A stretch of 50,218 nt of DNA from Bordetella parapertussis (lineage in GTDB: Bacteria; Pseudomonadota; Gammaproteobacteria; Burkholderiales; SG8-41): assembly GCA_945906935.1 (NCBI GenBank), contig CAMDSO010000015.1:1-50218 (forward strand), written 5' to 3'. Each line of letters begins with the position of its first letter. Positions within the stretch are counted from its first letter, which is position 1. The notes under the pieces were generated by a model that saw nothing but the letters and a program-made list of their open reading frames with translations, was not told the origin of the DNA and did not search any database. Shown here in pieces: positions 33,939 to 43,080 of this stretch. Both the position numbers and the translations under genes were made by a program.

Positions 33939-34922
33939 ATGCCGCTGCATAAATGCTTCGACCGCTGGGTGACAGCCCTTGTATTGATCCTGTGTCCGCT
34001 GCTTGCTGTGCACGCAGCCGAGCCCTATCCGGCGAAACCGGTGCGTTTGTTAGTCGGCTTTGCTGCCGGCGGCGCCAACGATTTGGTCGGCCGCATCGTC
34101 GCCGCCAAACTCAGCGCGCGCATGAACCAGCCAGTGGTCATCGACAACCGCGCCGGCGCCGGCGGCAATATCGCGCATGAGATCGCTGCCAAAGCCACCC
34201 CCGACGGTTACACCATGGTGCTGGCGTCGGTGACCTCGCTGGCGATGAGCCCGGCACTTCTCGGCAAGGTGCCTTACGATCCGGTCGCTGATTTTTCATT
34301 CGTGGCACAACTCGTCGAGGCCAGCAGCCTGTTGTCGGTACACCCGTCGATAGCGGTCAAAACACTCGCAGAATTTGTCAGCCGCGCAAAACAACAACCC
34401 GGCAGCCTGAATGTCGCCAACCCGGGCACCGGCAGCATTGCGCATCTCTCGTTTGAGCTATTTAAAACGACCGCCGGGATCCGTGTCGTCAACGTGCCCT
34501 ACAAAGGCGGCGGGCCGGCAGTGATCGATGTGCTCTCCGGCCAGGTTGGCAGCCTGGTCAGCGTAATTTCTACCGGCGTCCCGCATATCAAAGCCGGCCG
34601 GTTGAGAGGCCTCGCCATCAGCAGTCTCGCGCGCTCACCCATCCTGCCGGAGGTGCCGACGATTGCCGAGAGCGGCTATCCGGGCTTCGAAGCCAACGGC
34701 TGGCTGGGTCTCGCCTTCCCGGCGAAGACGCCCACCGCGATCGTGAACCGGCTGCAACAAGAGGCGCTGGCCGTGATGGCGCTGCCTGACCTGCTCGAGC
34801 AGCTGCAAAACGCCGGCCTTGAACCCTCAGTCAAGGACGGTGTGGCGTTTAAACGCTATGTGCAGGCCGAACTCGTGAAGTGGACGAAGTTAATCAAGGA
34901 ATCGAACGTCAAGGCGGATTAA
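33939..34922 (+). CDS. Bug/TctC-type periplasmic binding protein
   Basis: 327 residues. I chose ATG 33939 (GAGG 8 nt upstream) over 33876 because it puts the signal peptide (about 1-26, LILCPLLAVHAAE) at the N-terminus. Family marks: YPAKPVRLLVGFAAGGANDLVGR, VVIDNRAGAGGNIAHE, VPYDPVADFSFVAQL, VNVPYKGGGPAVIDVLSGQVG, LPEVPTIAESGYPGFEANGWLG. Divergent from the GlcG/hydrolase pair across a 92-bp shared promoter region. Confidence 0.93.
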   Translation: MPLHKCFDRWVTALVLILCPLLAVHAAEPYPAKPVRLLVGFAAGGANDLVGRIVAAKLSARMNQPVVIDNRAGAGGNIAHEIAAKATPDGYTMVLASVTSLAMSPALLGKVPYDPVADFSFVAQLVEASSLLSVHPSIAVKTLAEFVSRAKQQPGSLNVANPGTGSIAHLSFELFKTTAGIRVVNVPYKGGGPAVIDVLSGQVGSLVSVISTGVPHIKAGRLRGLAISSLARSPILPEVPTIAESGYPGFEANGWLGLAFPAKTPTAIVNRLQQEALAVMALPDLLEQLQNAGLEPSVKDGVAFKRYVQAELVKWTKLIKESNVKAD

Positions 34923-35172
34923 CGCCGGGGCACTTTATCCACCGCTATCCGGCACGCATCAGAACCGCATCGCTGGTGCCATAGATCCCCACTTCTTTGC
35001 GCAGTTTCGTCTTCAGGATCTCCGTCATGACGAAACCTGCCGCTCCGGACTACCCGACGGGATTGTTATGGGCATAACATTCTTCCCCAGCTCGTCGCCG
35101 GCCATAAAAACACTGATTCCCCGGCGTTGCCACCCGATATCCAGCCAAACCCCCTCCTTTTAGTGGATTTTC
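34923..35172. other. Intergenic stretch with a possible gene fragment
   Basis: 250 bp downstream of the Bug gene. The only coding-like item is a 27-residue minus-strand frame (34945-35028, MTEILKTKLRKEVGIYGTSD then AVLMRAG), too short to be a gene and perhaps a remnant. Nothing else seen. Confidence 0.3.
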
Positions 35173-35202
35173 AGCGCAATCCTTCGGGGTTGCGCTTTTT
35201 TT
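35173..35202 (+). terminator. UUCG-loop rho-independent terminator
   Basis: Ten-bp stem AGCGCAATCC (35173-35182) / GGGTTGCGCT (35187-35196) with one G-T pair, a TTCG tetraloop and seven T (35196-35202). It isolates the iron transporter gene from transcription coming from the left. Confidence 0.9.
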
Positions 35203-35276
35203 ACAAAAACGGCTTTTTCACAATGTTTGCGCGATTACGCCGCCTCCACAGGCAGGGTCTGCAGCGGCTATTGACT

Positions 35277-35295
35277 AATGAGAATCATTCGTATT
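35277..35295 (+). promoter_or_regulatory. Fur box upstream of the iron-binding protein gene
   Basis: AATGAGAATCATTCGTATT contains the perfect inverted repeat AATGA-GAA-TCATT (35277-35289), close to the Fur consensus. It lies about 58 bp before the ATG at 35353, in promoter position, so the gene is expected to be repressed by Fur when iron is sufficient. Confidence 0.8.
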
Positions 35296-35352
35296 TAATG
35301 CGGCCGCCTTTCACCCCATAATCACACCATCCCGCTTATGCTTGGAGAATTC

Positions 35353-36432
35353 ATGTTCAGTCGTTTCTGCGCCGGGCTGCGCGCCGCTGCCTGCACCGTC
35401 TCGATCAGGCCCTTTTTTATAGTCCTCTACGCAGCAGGTTTTAGCGCCAGCCATTCGGCGCAAACGCTGGCACAGAGCAACGTACTTAATCTTTATTCTG
35501 CACGCCACTATCAAACCGACGACGCACTCTACAAAAACTTCACCAAGGCAACAGGAATCAAGGTCAACCTCATTGAGGGTGGCGAAGACGCGCTCATGGA
35601 GCGCATCAAGAGCGAAGGTGCGAATAGCCCCGCTGACGTATTCATCACCGTGGACGTAGGCCGCCTTTGGCGTGCTGAACAACTAGGCTTGTTCGCCGCG
35701 GTCAAATCGCGCAGCCTGGAAAGCCGCATTCCCTCCAACTACCGGGACCCTGACGGCCACTGGTTCGGTTTCTCGAGGCGCGCCCGCATCATCGTCTATA
35801 ACAAGGCGGCGATAAACCCAACAGATATCGCAAATTACGAGGATCTGGCAGCCCCCCGATTCAAGGGCAAGATCTGCATAAGATCGAGCAGCCACGTTTA
35901 CAACCTCTCGCTAATGGGGGCCATGATCGGCGCGCTCGGTGAAACCGCCGCCGAAGCCTGGGCAAAAGGTCTGAGCTCCAACCTTGCCCGTCCACCCAAA
36001 GGGGGAGACACCGATCAAATCCGGGGTGTCGCTGCGGGAGAATGTGACATTGCGCTAAGCAACACCTACTACTTTGCGCGCCTGCTGCGATCAGACAAAG
36101 TCGAAGAGCGCCAAGCCGCAGAGAAGCTCGGTGTGTTATTTCCCAACCAGTCCGGCCGCGGCGCCCACTTCAATATTTCCGGCGGCGGTATGCTCAAACA
36201 CGCGCCACACAAGCAAGCCGCGGTGCAGTTCCTGGAATACCTGTCAGGCAACGAGGCACAAATTTACTTTGCCGATGGAAACAATGAGTGGCCGGTAGCG
36301 CAAAACGTGGCAACGAACAACCCGGCATTGAAAGCAATGGGCACTTTCAAAGCCGAAACACTCGACATCGCGACGATCGGCAGAAACCAGCCGACCGCGC
36401 AAAAGATTTTCGACCGCATCGGCCTTCGGTAG
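35353..36432 (+). CDS. Ferric iron ABC transporter, periplasmic binding protein
   Basis: Captures Fe3+ in the periplasm for the FbpB/FbpC-type importer. 359 residues from ATG 35353 (TTGGAG 6 nt upstream; 35338 is less likely). Signal peptide about 1-40. FbpA/FutA signature: NVLNLYSARHYQTDDALYKNFTKATGI, PADVFITVDVGRLWRAE, GECDIALSNTYYFARLL with the adjacent iron-binding Tyr239 and Tyr240, and a GGGMLKHAPHKQAAVQFLEYL hinge region. Preceded by a Fur box. The permease gene is convergent with it, on the other strand. Confidence 0.93.
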   Translation: MFSRFCAGLRAAACTVSIRPFFIVLYAAGFSASHSAQTLAQSNVLNLYSARHYQTDDALYKNFTKATGIKVNLIEGGEDALMERIKSEGANSPADVFITVDVGRLWRAEQLGLFAAVKSRSLESRIPSNYRDPDGHWFGFSRRARIIVYNKAAINPTDIANYEDLAAPRFKGKICIRSSSHVYNLSLMGAMIGALGETAAEAWAKGLSSNLARPPKGGDTDQIRGVAAGECDIALSNTYYFARLLRSDKVEERQAAEKLGVLFPNQSGRGAHFNISGGGMLKHAPHKQAAVQFLEYLSGNEAQIYFADGNNEWPVAQNVATNNPALKAMGTFKAETLDIATIGRNQPTAQKIFDRIGLR

Positions 36433-36467
36433 CGCAAACAGCCCCGGTGGAACCGCTGTTGGCGCCT

Positions 36468-38159
36468 TCAGTGTTGCAGCGGCATCGCGGTAACGGCACC
36501 GCGGCCGCTAACTGCGATGCTACGCGAAAGCACCAACAACGGCAGCAGGCTCACCAGCACGATTGTCAGCGCCGCAACCGACGCTTCTGCCAGGCGCTCG
36601 TCAGCAGCAAGCGTGTAGGCACGCACGGCAAGCGTGTCGAAATTAAACGGGCGCATCACCAACGTTGCCGGCAGCTCCTTCATCACGTCGACAAATACGA
36701 GAAGTGCCGCAGTCAACAGGCTGCCACGCATCATCGGGCCGTGAACCCGCAGCAACGTGGCGGCAGGACCGCTGCCGAGCGAACGCGCGGCATCGTCCAT
36801 GCTCGGCGTAATCCTCGCCATTCCGGCATCGACGGTTTGCAGCGCCACAGCCAGAAAACGTACCAGGTAGGCATAAACCAGTGCAACAATGCTGCCGGTC
36901 AGCAGCAACCCGGTGCTGATTCCCGCGTTCTCGCGCATCCATGCGTCGAGCGCATTATCGAACTGTGCAACCGGTACTAAAATGCCAATCGCGATTACTG
37001 CACCGGGGATGGCGTAGCCGACGCCAGCCACGCGATTTGCTGCGAGCGCCAAGCGGCTAGGCCGTAGCCGCACTGCATAGGCCATCAATAGCGCTACGCC
37101 GACGGCGACGACAGCGGTCACCCCTGCCAGCGTAAAGCTGTTGAGGACGAGTTGCATGAAACGCTGACCCAGTTCAGCGCCCGATCCGAGCAACGACATG
37201 TGCAGCAACAATGCAGTCGGCAGAAGAAAACCGAACACCAGTGGCATGCTGCAGATCAAAGCCGCCAGACAGGCGCGTGCTCCACGCAACTCATAGCGCG
37301 CCGGCCACTTGCGTCCGTCAGAGTGGTGATAACGCGCTCGGGCACGGCCAGAGCGTTCGAGCAAGAGGATCAACGCCACGCAGCCGAGCAACAGTGCCGA
37401 CAATTGTGCGGCGGCAACCCGGTCTCCCATCGACAGCCATGCGCGATAGATACCGGTCGTGAAGGTCGGCACTGCAAAGTAGGACACCGTACCGAAATCT
37501 GCCAGCGTCTCCATCAAGGCAAGTGCGACTCCCGCGGCAATGGCCGGACGCGCGAGCGGCAGGGCAATGCGGAAAAATCCGGCCCATGGCCCGTAGCCGA
37601 GCGTACGACCGACCTCAATGATGCCGATTGACTGTCCGAGGAAAGCCGCGCGCACGACGAGATAGACATAGGGATACAGCACCAGACCCAGCATAGCCGT
37701 TGCCCCGCCGACCGAGCGAATTTCCGGAAACCAGTATTCGCGCGCCTGCCATCCTGTGATTGCCCGCAACCATGTTTGTGCTGGGCCGGTGAACTGCAAA
37801 AAATCGGTATAGGCGTAGGCCATGATGTAGGCCGGCATGGCGAGCGGCAAAATCAACGCCCATTCGAATATTCTCCGCCCTGGAAAACTACACATCGTCA
37901 CCAGCCACGCCGCGGCGACGCCGCCGAACATAACCATCGCTGCAACGCCGCCAACCAGCCAAAGTGTATTGGCAATATATTCGGGCAGCACGGTCGCGGC
38001 CAGGTGTTGCAAGGTACCCTGCCCCGGCGTCAGTAGATTCCACAGCACGGCGAAGATGGGGACTGCGATTAGAACCGCCACCACCATCGCCAGCCCGCTG
38101 AGTAGACTCGGCGCGCCAAACTGATAAATGGGTCTCCTTGACGAGAGCAGGGTGCGCAT
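36468..38159 (-). CDS. Ferric iron ABC transporter permease (two fused domains)
   Basis: 563 residues from ATG 38159, with about twelve membrane helices in two homologous halves, each bearing an EAA-type loop: VGRTLGYGPWAGFFRIALPLARPAI (first) and DDAARSLGSGPAATLLRVHGPMMRG (second). This is the FbpB/AfuB architecture for Fe3+ uptake. The upstream in-frame extension to 38297 lacks support. It is transcribed toward the binding-protein gene and divergently from the ATPase gene, with 95 bp between starts, so the three parts of one transporter occupy three separate transcripts, which is an unusual order. Confidence 0.92.
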   Translation of the reverse strand: MRTLLSSRRPIYQFGAPSLLSGLAMVVAVLIAVPIFAVLWNLLTPGQGTLQHLAATVLPEYIANTLWLVGGVAAMVMFGGVAAAWLVTMCSFPGRRIFEWALILPLAMPAYIMAYAYTDFLQFTGPAQTWLRAITGWQAREYWFPEIRSVGGATAMLGLVLYPYVYLVVRAAFLGQSIGIIEVGRTLGYGPWAGFFRIALPLARPAIAAGVALALMETLADFGTVSYFAVPTFTTGIYRAWLSMGDRVAAAQLSALLLGCVALILLLERSGRARARYHHSDGRKWPARYELRGARACLAALICSMPLVFGFLLPTALLLHMSLLGSGAELGQRFMQLVLNSFTLAGVTAVVAVGVALLMAYAVRLRPSRLALAANRVAGVGYAIPGAVIAIGILVPVAQFDNALDAWMRENAGISTGLLLTGSIVALVYAYLVRFLAVALQTVDAGMARITPSMDDAARSLGSGPAATLLRVHGPMMRGSLLTAALLVFVDVMKELPATLVMRPFNFDTLAVRAYTLAADERLAEASVAALTIVLVSLLPLLVLSRSIAVSGRGAVTAMPLQH

Positions 38160-38254
38160 GGTGTTACTTCTTTTCCGGTAATAGCCCAATTTTAGCAAAC
38201 GCACAGTGCCTGCCCCCATCGCAATCACAGATAGCAACGTTATAATCCTGAGCC

Positions 38255-39331
38255 ATGGACCTTCCCGCCATCGATTCGAATGCGACCGCGGCCGCACAGC
38301 TTACCGTTACTGGAGTAGAGCAGTCGTATGGTGTACGCCGGGTGCTCAAATCGATTTCATTTTCCTTGCAGACTGGCGAAATAGGCTGTCTACTCGGCGC
38401 AAGCGGGTGTGGCAAGACAACTATGCTGCGCTGCATTGCCGGCTTCGAGCCTATCGACGCCGGTAGCATTGATCTCAAAGGGATCACCATCGCCGACGCG
38501 CGTATTTCAATGCCCGCAGAAAAACGCCGTATCGGCATGGTGTTCCAGGACTACGCGCTGTTTCCACATATCAATATCGCCGCCAACGTCGGCTTCGGCT
38601 TGCGGCGGATGGACAAACCGCAGCGCGATCGCCGCGTCGCCGAACTTCTCGACACGATCGGTCTTGCACCCGCAGCCAACCGGTTCCCCCACGAACTGTC
38701 GGGGGGGCAACAACAAAGGGTTGCCTTGGCGCGTGCGCTGGCACCGCGCCCCGACTTACTGTTGCTCGACGAACCGTTCTCCAATTTAGACGTCGAACTG
38801 CGTGAGCGCCTCGGCGCCGAAGTCCGCGATACCCTCAAGCAACAGAACACCACCGCCATTTTGGTCACCCATGACCAGAACGAAGCCTTCAGTATCGCCG
38901 ATTCAGTCGGCCTGATGGTTGACGGCGAGATTGCACAGTGGGACACACCATACAACCTATATCACAAGCCAGCGACACGTTTCGTTGCCGATTTTATCGG
39001 TCAGGGTACGTTCCTCGCCGGCCATATTGTCGACGACGGTAGAGTGGAAATTGAACTCGGCCGTTTCCCGGCGAGCATCAACGAAAATCTGGCCAAGGGC
39101 GATGTCGTGGATGTGCTGCTGCGGCCTGATGACATACTGCACGATGATACGGGAGTGATCCATGCAGAGGTTATCCACAAGGCATTTCGCGGCGCCGAGT
39201 TCCTCTACACGCTTCAATTGCCGCAGGGCGGTCGCGTCCTGTCGCTGGTACCTAGCCATCACAATCATGCCGTCGGCGAAAAGATCGGCATACGTCTTGA
39301 AATTGACCACGTGATGGCATACCTCCGCTGA
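38255..39331 (+). CDS. Ferric iron ABC transporter ATPase
   Basis: 358 residues. Walker A GASGCGKT (48-55), Q-loop in VFQDYALFPHI, signature LSGGQQQR, Walker B LLLLDEPFSNLD and switch HD in LVTHDQNEA, all intact. The C-terminal part (about 240-358) is a TOBE-like regulatory domain. FbpC/FutC type. The start is close to a TATAAT at 38241-38246, only 9 nt before the ATG, which would give a nearly leaderless mRNA if used. No clear Fur box was seen in the 95-bp divergent region. Confidence 0.93.
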   Translation: MDLPAIDSNATAAAQLTVTGVEQSYGVRRVLKSISFSLQTGEIGCLLGASGCGKTTMLRCIAGFEPIDAGSIDLKGITIADARISMPAEKRRIGMVFQDYALFPHINIAANVGFGLRRMDKPQRDRRVAELLDTIGLAPAANRFPHELSGGQQQRVALARALAPRPDLLLLDEPFSNLDVELRERLGAEVRDTLKQQNTTAILVTHDQNEAFSIADSVGLMVDGEIAQWDTPYNLYHKPATRFVADFIGQGTFLAGHIVDDGRVEIELGRFPASINENLAKGDVVDVLLRPDDILHDDTGVIHAEVIHKAFRGAEFLYTLQLPQGGRVLSLVPSHHNHAVGEKIGIRLEIDHVMAYLR

Positions 39332-39636
39332 CACTTCAAGCCCTGCGCCGTACAAATGTCAGGCTCGCTCAGCGTAATTCGTAAGGCGTTGTCCCGCTTG
39401 GTCAAAATATCCAGCGCCGCCGATTTCCGGAAAAACACCAGCATCTGCGCTGCCGCGATCTCGGCTGCGGACCAAGCTGACCAACAAAAAACAGCGGAAT
39501 TTCTACACGCATGCCACGCACCAACACCGCCGAAACGATCGGGCACAAGGGCGCACCGATGAAGCATACCGCCCTGCCCGCCCCACCCCGACGACGAAAC
39601 GCTCATCCCGCCTTACGGTGATAGTAGCGCGGGATT
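39332..39636. other. Gap before direct repeat copy 2
   Basis: About 300 bp after the ATPase gene. No gene, terminator or repeat recognised. Confidence 0.5.
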
Positions 39637-39845
39637 CCGCTGAGCCATCAAATCAACCCGTTGTTTTTGGTTTAGCGTCGGCAGCCAATAGCCGTCTCGA
39701 CAGTTCGAATCCAATTCTGAACCCCAGGGGCTCGATTCACTGAATCTGCAATCCTTGGCCGGTTTGTGTTGTGGTATGTTCTACCGTGTGCGCACCTAAA
39801 CCTCCAACTCGCTCAAGCGGCGTTGATGCCGCTCACCGTGTGGGG
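39637..39845 (+). repeat. Direct repeat DR-R (copy 2 of ~205 bp)
   Basis: Aligns by eye to 3601-3808, same orientation, about 85% identity, with longest exact blocks around 39697-39728 and at CCTCCAACTCGCTCA (39801-39815). Here no recombinase sequence precedes it. Downstream (39846-39970) is a T-rich stretch and the promoter of the next operon, with AAAGGAGG at 39955-39962. Confidence 0.8.
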
Positions 39846-39970
39846 CGAAGCGCCAAAAGCTGCTGACTGTGATTGCGGTAAAAAACGGGCTTTTTCCTTT
39901 TTCTTTTTATGCATTAGTCATGCTGTAATGCGATAGTCCAATCAGACGTTCAAAAAAGGAGGTAATTCAC

Positions 39971-40441
39971 ATGGCACAAAAAATCACCGCGAACTTGACC
40001 GTCAACGGTCAGCGGCAATCCATCACGGCGGCAGCAGATACGCCGTTGCTGTGGGTGTTACGCGAGCAACTGAAAATGACGGGCACGAAATTCGGCTGCG
40101 GTGCCGGCCAATGCGGAACCTGCACGGTTCATCTCGACGGCAAGCCGGTGCAATCCTGCGTGCAAACCTTGCAGGACGTTGCGGGGCGCAGTGTGACCAC
40201 CATCGAAGGACTCTCCAAAGACTCCAGCCATCCGCTGCAAAAAGCGTGGCTGGCCGAGCAGGTGCCGCAATGCGGCTACTGCCAGTCGGGCCAGATCATG
40301 CGGGCCGCCGGTTTGCTCAAGGAGACGCCGCGCCCGACGCGCGAGCAGATCGTTGACTACATGAGCCCCAACATTTGCCGCTGCGGCACTTATGCCCGCA
40401 TCGCGGCGGCTATCGAACGCGCAGCCAAGGAGATGGCTTAA
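39971..40441 (+). CDS. [2Fe-2S] small subunit of molybdenum hydroxylase (IorA-like)
   Basis: 156 residues with a very strong Shine-Dalgarno (AAAGGAGG). Two [2Fe-2S] sites: plant-type Cys43, Cys48, Cys51, Cys63 ([10 protein letters not shown]) and helical Cys101, Cys104, Cys136, Cys138 (CGYCQSG..CRC). Typical of isoquinoline 1-oxidoreductase and aldehyde oxidoreductase small subunits. It passes electrons from the molybdenum subunit encoded 3 bp downstream to the cytochrome c encoded after that. No signal peptide, so it is probably exported with the large subunit, which has a TAT signal. Confidence 0.95.
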   Translation: MAQKITANLTVNGQRQSITAAADTPLLWVLREQLKMTGTKFGCGAGQCGTCTVHLDGKPVQSCVQTLQDVAGRSVTTIEGLSKDSSHPLQKAWLAEQVPQCGYCQSGQIMRAAGLLKETPRPTREQIVDYMSPNICRCGTYARIAAAIERAAKEMA

Positions 40442-40443
40442 TC

Positions 40444-42660
40444 ATGAAAAATACAATCAACAAACAGCGCCGGCAATTCATGGTTGGCGCCGCCGGCTTC
40501 ACCTTCGGCGTCGCCGCCGGCGTTCCTGCCGCCCTGCTCTCCGGCCAAGCCGCCGCACAGAACAGCAGCGTCCGTCTCAACAACTGGGTCACCGTATTCA
40601 CCGATGGCACGGTTGCCATCATGTCGCCCGCCGCCGAGATGGGCCAGGGGTCGTTAACCTCGCTGCCGCGTATCGTCGCCGATGAAATGGACGCCGACTG
40701 GGGCAAGGTCAAAGTGATCGCCTCACCGGCCAGCGATAAAATTTACGGCAATCCTGGTCGCGGTTACACGCAATACACCGCAGGTAGCGCCACTGTCACC
40801 GGCTATTTCAATAGCCTGCGCCAGTTTGGCGCACAGGTGCGCTACGTCTTGATGGACAACGCCGCACAACGCTGGAACGTGCCGCTCGCAGAACTGAGCA
40901 CACAACCGGGCGTGGTCTTGCATGCCAAAACCAACCGCCGCATGACCTATGGCGAAATCGCCGCCTTCGCCAAAGTACCGGCCGAAGCGCCCCAAATCGA
41001 AGTCGAACCGGTGGCCAGCGCGGACTTCCGTCTGATCGGCAAGGACACACCGCGTGTCGATGTCGACGGCAAACAAAACGGCAGCGCCCAATACAGTATC
41101 GACGTGCATGTGCCGGGCATGATTTACGGCGCGATACTGCGCGAACCGGTCGATGGCGCCGGCGTAGAGAAAATCGATGACGCCGCTGCACGCGCCATCG
41201 ATGGCGTGATCAATGTGGTCAAGCTCAAATACGGCGTTGGCATACTGGCTGATTCTCACTGGGCGGCGTTTCAGGCGCGCAAGGCGCTGAAGGTGACCTG
41301 GGGTAGCAAGGCAAAGGGTCAGGGCTTTTCCACCGCTGCGGGTTACGCCTTGTTCTCGGCGGCAGCAAAGAATCCGGCGCAAGCAACCATTGATTGGGAG
41401 CGCAAAGGGGACGCCGCAGCAAAGCTCAAAGGCGCCGCTACCGTCATCGATGCCGAGTACCGTTCTGATTACGCCTATCACGCACAAATGGAGCCTCTCA
41501 ACTCAATCGCCGCCGTTTCCCCGGCTGGCGATGCCGTCGAGATCTGGTGCGGTGTGCAAAGCCAGACCATGGCGATCACCGTGGCGGCGCAGGCGCTGGG
41601 TATTCCGGAAGCCAAGGTCAAATTCAATCATTACCTGCTGGGCGGTGGCTTTGGCCGTCGTGGCAATCGCGACGTCGATTTCGTGCTCGACTCGGTGTTG
41701 CTGTCAAAGGCCGCCGGCAAGCCAGTGAAGGTGATCTGGACACGCGAGGACGATATCCACGCCGGCCGTTTCCGTCCGCTCTATGTCAACCGCCTGCAGG
41801 CGGGACTCGATGCCTCCGGTAATGTCGCCGGCTGGCATCACCGCGCGGTCTGCGACCACGTCATGGCCTTCATGGACCCGGTGCGCTACAAACAGGTCAA
41901 CGGTCGTGATCCCATCGCACTATTGGGCACCGAGGTGCCGGCCTATGAACTGCCCGACCGCACCATCGAGGGCGTATTGCAAACCACCGGCATGCGCACC
42001 AATCCGCTGCGCGGCATCGGCTTTACCGCCAACAGTTTCGCCACCGAAGTGTTCATCGATGAACTGGCGGTCAAGGCCGGCGTCGACCCGGTTGCCTTCC
42101 GTCTGCGCCTGCTGAAAAATTCGCCGCGTGCACGCCACGTGATCGAGGAGACCGCAAAGATGGCGGACTGGCAGCGCAAGCGCCCAGGCCGCGGCCTTGG
42201 CGTCGCCTACGTCAGCTACTCAGGCACGCAGATTGCCGGTATCGCCGAGATCTCGGTGGACAAACAAAGCGGCGCGATCAAGGTGCATGAATTCTGGTGC
42301 ACCATCGACTGCGGGGTTGCCGTGCATCCGGACAACGTCATCGCGCAAACCCAAAGCTCGATCGTCTACGGCGTCGGCCTCGCGCTCTCCGAGCGCATCA
42401 CGATCGCCGATGGTGCGGTTGAGCAGTCGAACTTCTACGACTATCACGTGCCACGTATGCGCGATGTGCCACAAATGCACATCAAGCTAGTGCAGACGAA
42501 GAATCATCCGACTGGTGCCGGACAAATGGCGGTGCCGCTAGTGCCGTCGGCGATCTCCAACGCGGTGTTTCAGTTGACCGGCGCGCGTCTGCGCCAGCAA
42601 CCGATGTTGGCCGGACGGGTCAAGCAGGCCCTGCTCGACTCAGAGACCAAACTGGGCTGA
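40444..42660 (+). CDS. Molybdopterin-binding large subunit (IorB-like)
   Basis: 738 residues from ATG 40444. TAT signal QRRQFMVGAAGF (9-20), predicting periplasmic location. Xanthine dehydrogenase-family molybdopterin (MCD) domains: EMGQGSLTSLPRIVADEMDADW, LLGGGFGRRGNRDVDFVLDSVLLS (about 397-420), and the C-terminal IAEISVDKQSGAIKVHEFWCTIDCGVAVHPDNVIAQTQSSIVYGVG. Length fits IorB-type enzymes, which use cytosine-dinucleotide molybdopterin and oxidise aldehydes or N-heterocycles. Substrate unknown. No XdhC/MoaB-type maturation gene lies nearby. Confidence 0.93.
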   Translation: MKNTINKQRRQFMVGAAGFTFGVAAGVPAALLSGQAAAQNSSVRLNNWVTVFTDGTVAIMSPAAEMGQGSLTSLPRIVADEMDADWGKVKVIASPASDKIYGNPGRGYTQYTAGSATVTGYFNSLRQFGAQVRYVLMDNAAQRWNVPLAELSTQPGVVLHAKTNRRMTYGEIAAFAKVPAEAPQIEVEPVASADFRLIGKDTPRVDVDGKQNGSAQYSIDVHVPGMIYGAILREPVDGAGVEKIDDAAARAIDGVINVVKLKYGVGILADSHWAAFQARKALKVTWGSKAKGQGFSTAAGYALFSAAAKNPAQATIDWERKGDAAAKLKGAATVIDAEYRSDYAYHAQMEPLNSIAAVSPAGDAVEIWCGVQSQTMAITVAAQALGIPEAKVKFNHYLLGGGFGRRGNRDVDFVLDSVLLSKAAGKPVKVIWTREDDIHAGRFRPLYVNRLQAGLDASGNVAGWHHRAVCDHVMAFMDPVRYKQVNGRDPIALLGTEVPAYELPDRTIEGVLQTTGMRTNPLRGIGFTANSFATEVFIDELAVKAGVDPVAFRLRLLKNSPRARHVIEETAKMADWQRKRPGRGLGVAYVSYSGTQIAGIAEISVDKQSGAIKVHEFWCTIDCGVAVHPDNVIAQTQSSIVYGVGLALSERITIADGAVEQSNFYDYHVPRMRDVPQMHIKLVQTKNHPTGAGQMAVPLVPSAISNAVFQLTGARLRQQPMLAGRVKQALLDSETKLG

Positions 42661-42680
42661 ACGGGAGAACGGACCGCGCA

Positions 42681-43007
42681 ATGAAAATCTTCATGACCCG
42701 CCATCTGTTATTGGTTGCCGCCGGGGTGCTCTGCAGTATGCTCACCGGCGGCGCGCAAGCCGATGCAACACTCGCCCAGAACAAGGGCTGCCTGACCTGT
42801 CATCACAGCGAGAGAAAGGTCATCGGCCCGGCTTTCAAGGACGTGGCAACGCGTTACCAGAACGACAAAGACGCGGCCGCCATGCTGGCGAAGAAAATCA
42901 AAGACGGTGGCAAGGGGGCGTGGGGAGACGCCGTAATGCCCCCAAACCCGCATGTCAACGATGCCGACAGCGCACGACTCGTGGTTTGGATCCTCGGGCA
43001 GAAATAG
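42681..43007 (+). CDS. Class I cytochrome c, acceptor of the molybdenum hydroxylase
   Basis: 108 residues; signal peptide about 1-27 (ending GGAQA). One heme site CLTCH (about 36-40) and a distal Met in the MPPNP segment (about 86-90). Ends in VVWILGQK, a typical class I helix. Same strand as, and 20 bp after, the large subunit, so it is the likely electron acceptor of the IorAB-like enzyme, delivering electrons to the respiratory chain. Followed by a strong terminator. Confidence 0.92.
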   Translation: MKIFMTRHLLLVAAGVLCSMLTGGAQADATLAQNKGCLTCHHSERKVIGPAFKDVATRYQNDKDAAAMLAKKIKDGGKGAWGDAVMPPNPHVNDADSARLVVWILGQK

Positions 43008-43028
43008 TCCGCAGATAGCCCTCTCAAC

Positions 43029-43063
43029 AAGGCCGGCCCTGTCACAGGGGCCGGCCTTTTTTT
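43029..43063 (+). terminator. Rho-independent terminator of the molybdenum hydroxylase operon
   Basis: GC-rich stem AAGGCCGGCCC (43029-43039) / GGGCCGGCCTT (43048-43058), with an 8-nt loop, followed by a T run to 43063. It lies 22 bp beyond the cytochrome c stop and between convergent genes. Confidence 0.92.
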
Positions 43064-43080
43064 ATGCGCTGAGGTAGCGA

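Noticed and set aside
35127-35321. 64-codon plus-strand frame
   Set aside because: Runs straight through a UUCG-loop terminator and the Fur box region.
38241-38246. TATAAT as the ATPase gene promoter
   Set aside because: Only 9 nt from the ATG and no good -35; noted in the gene entry but not called as a promoter.
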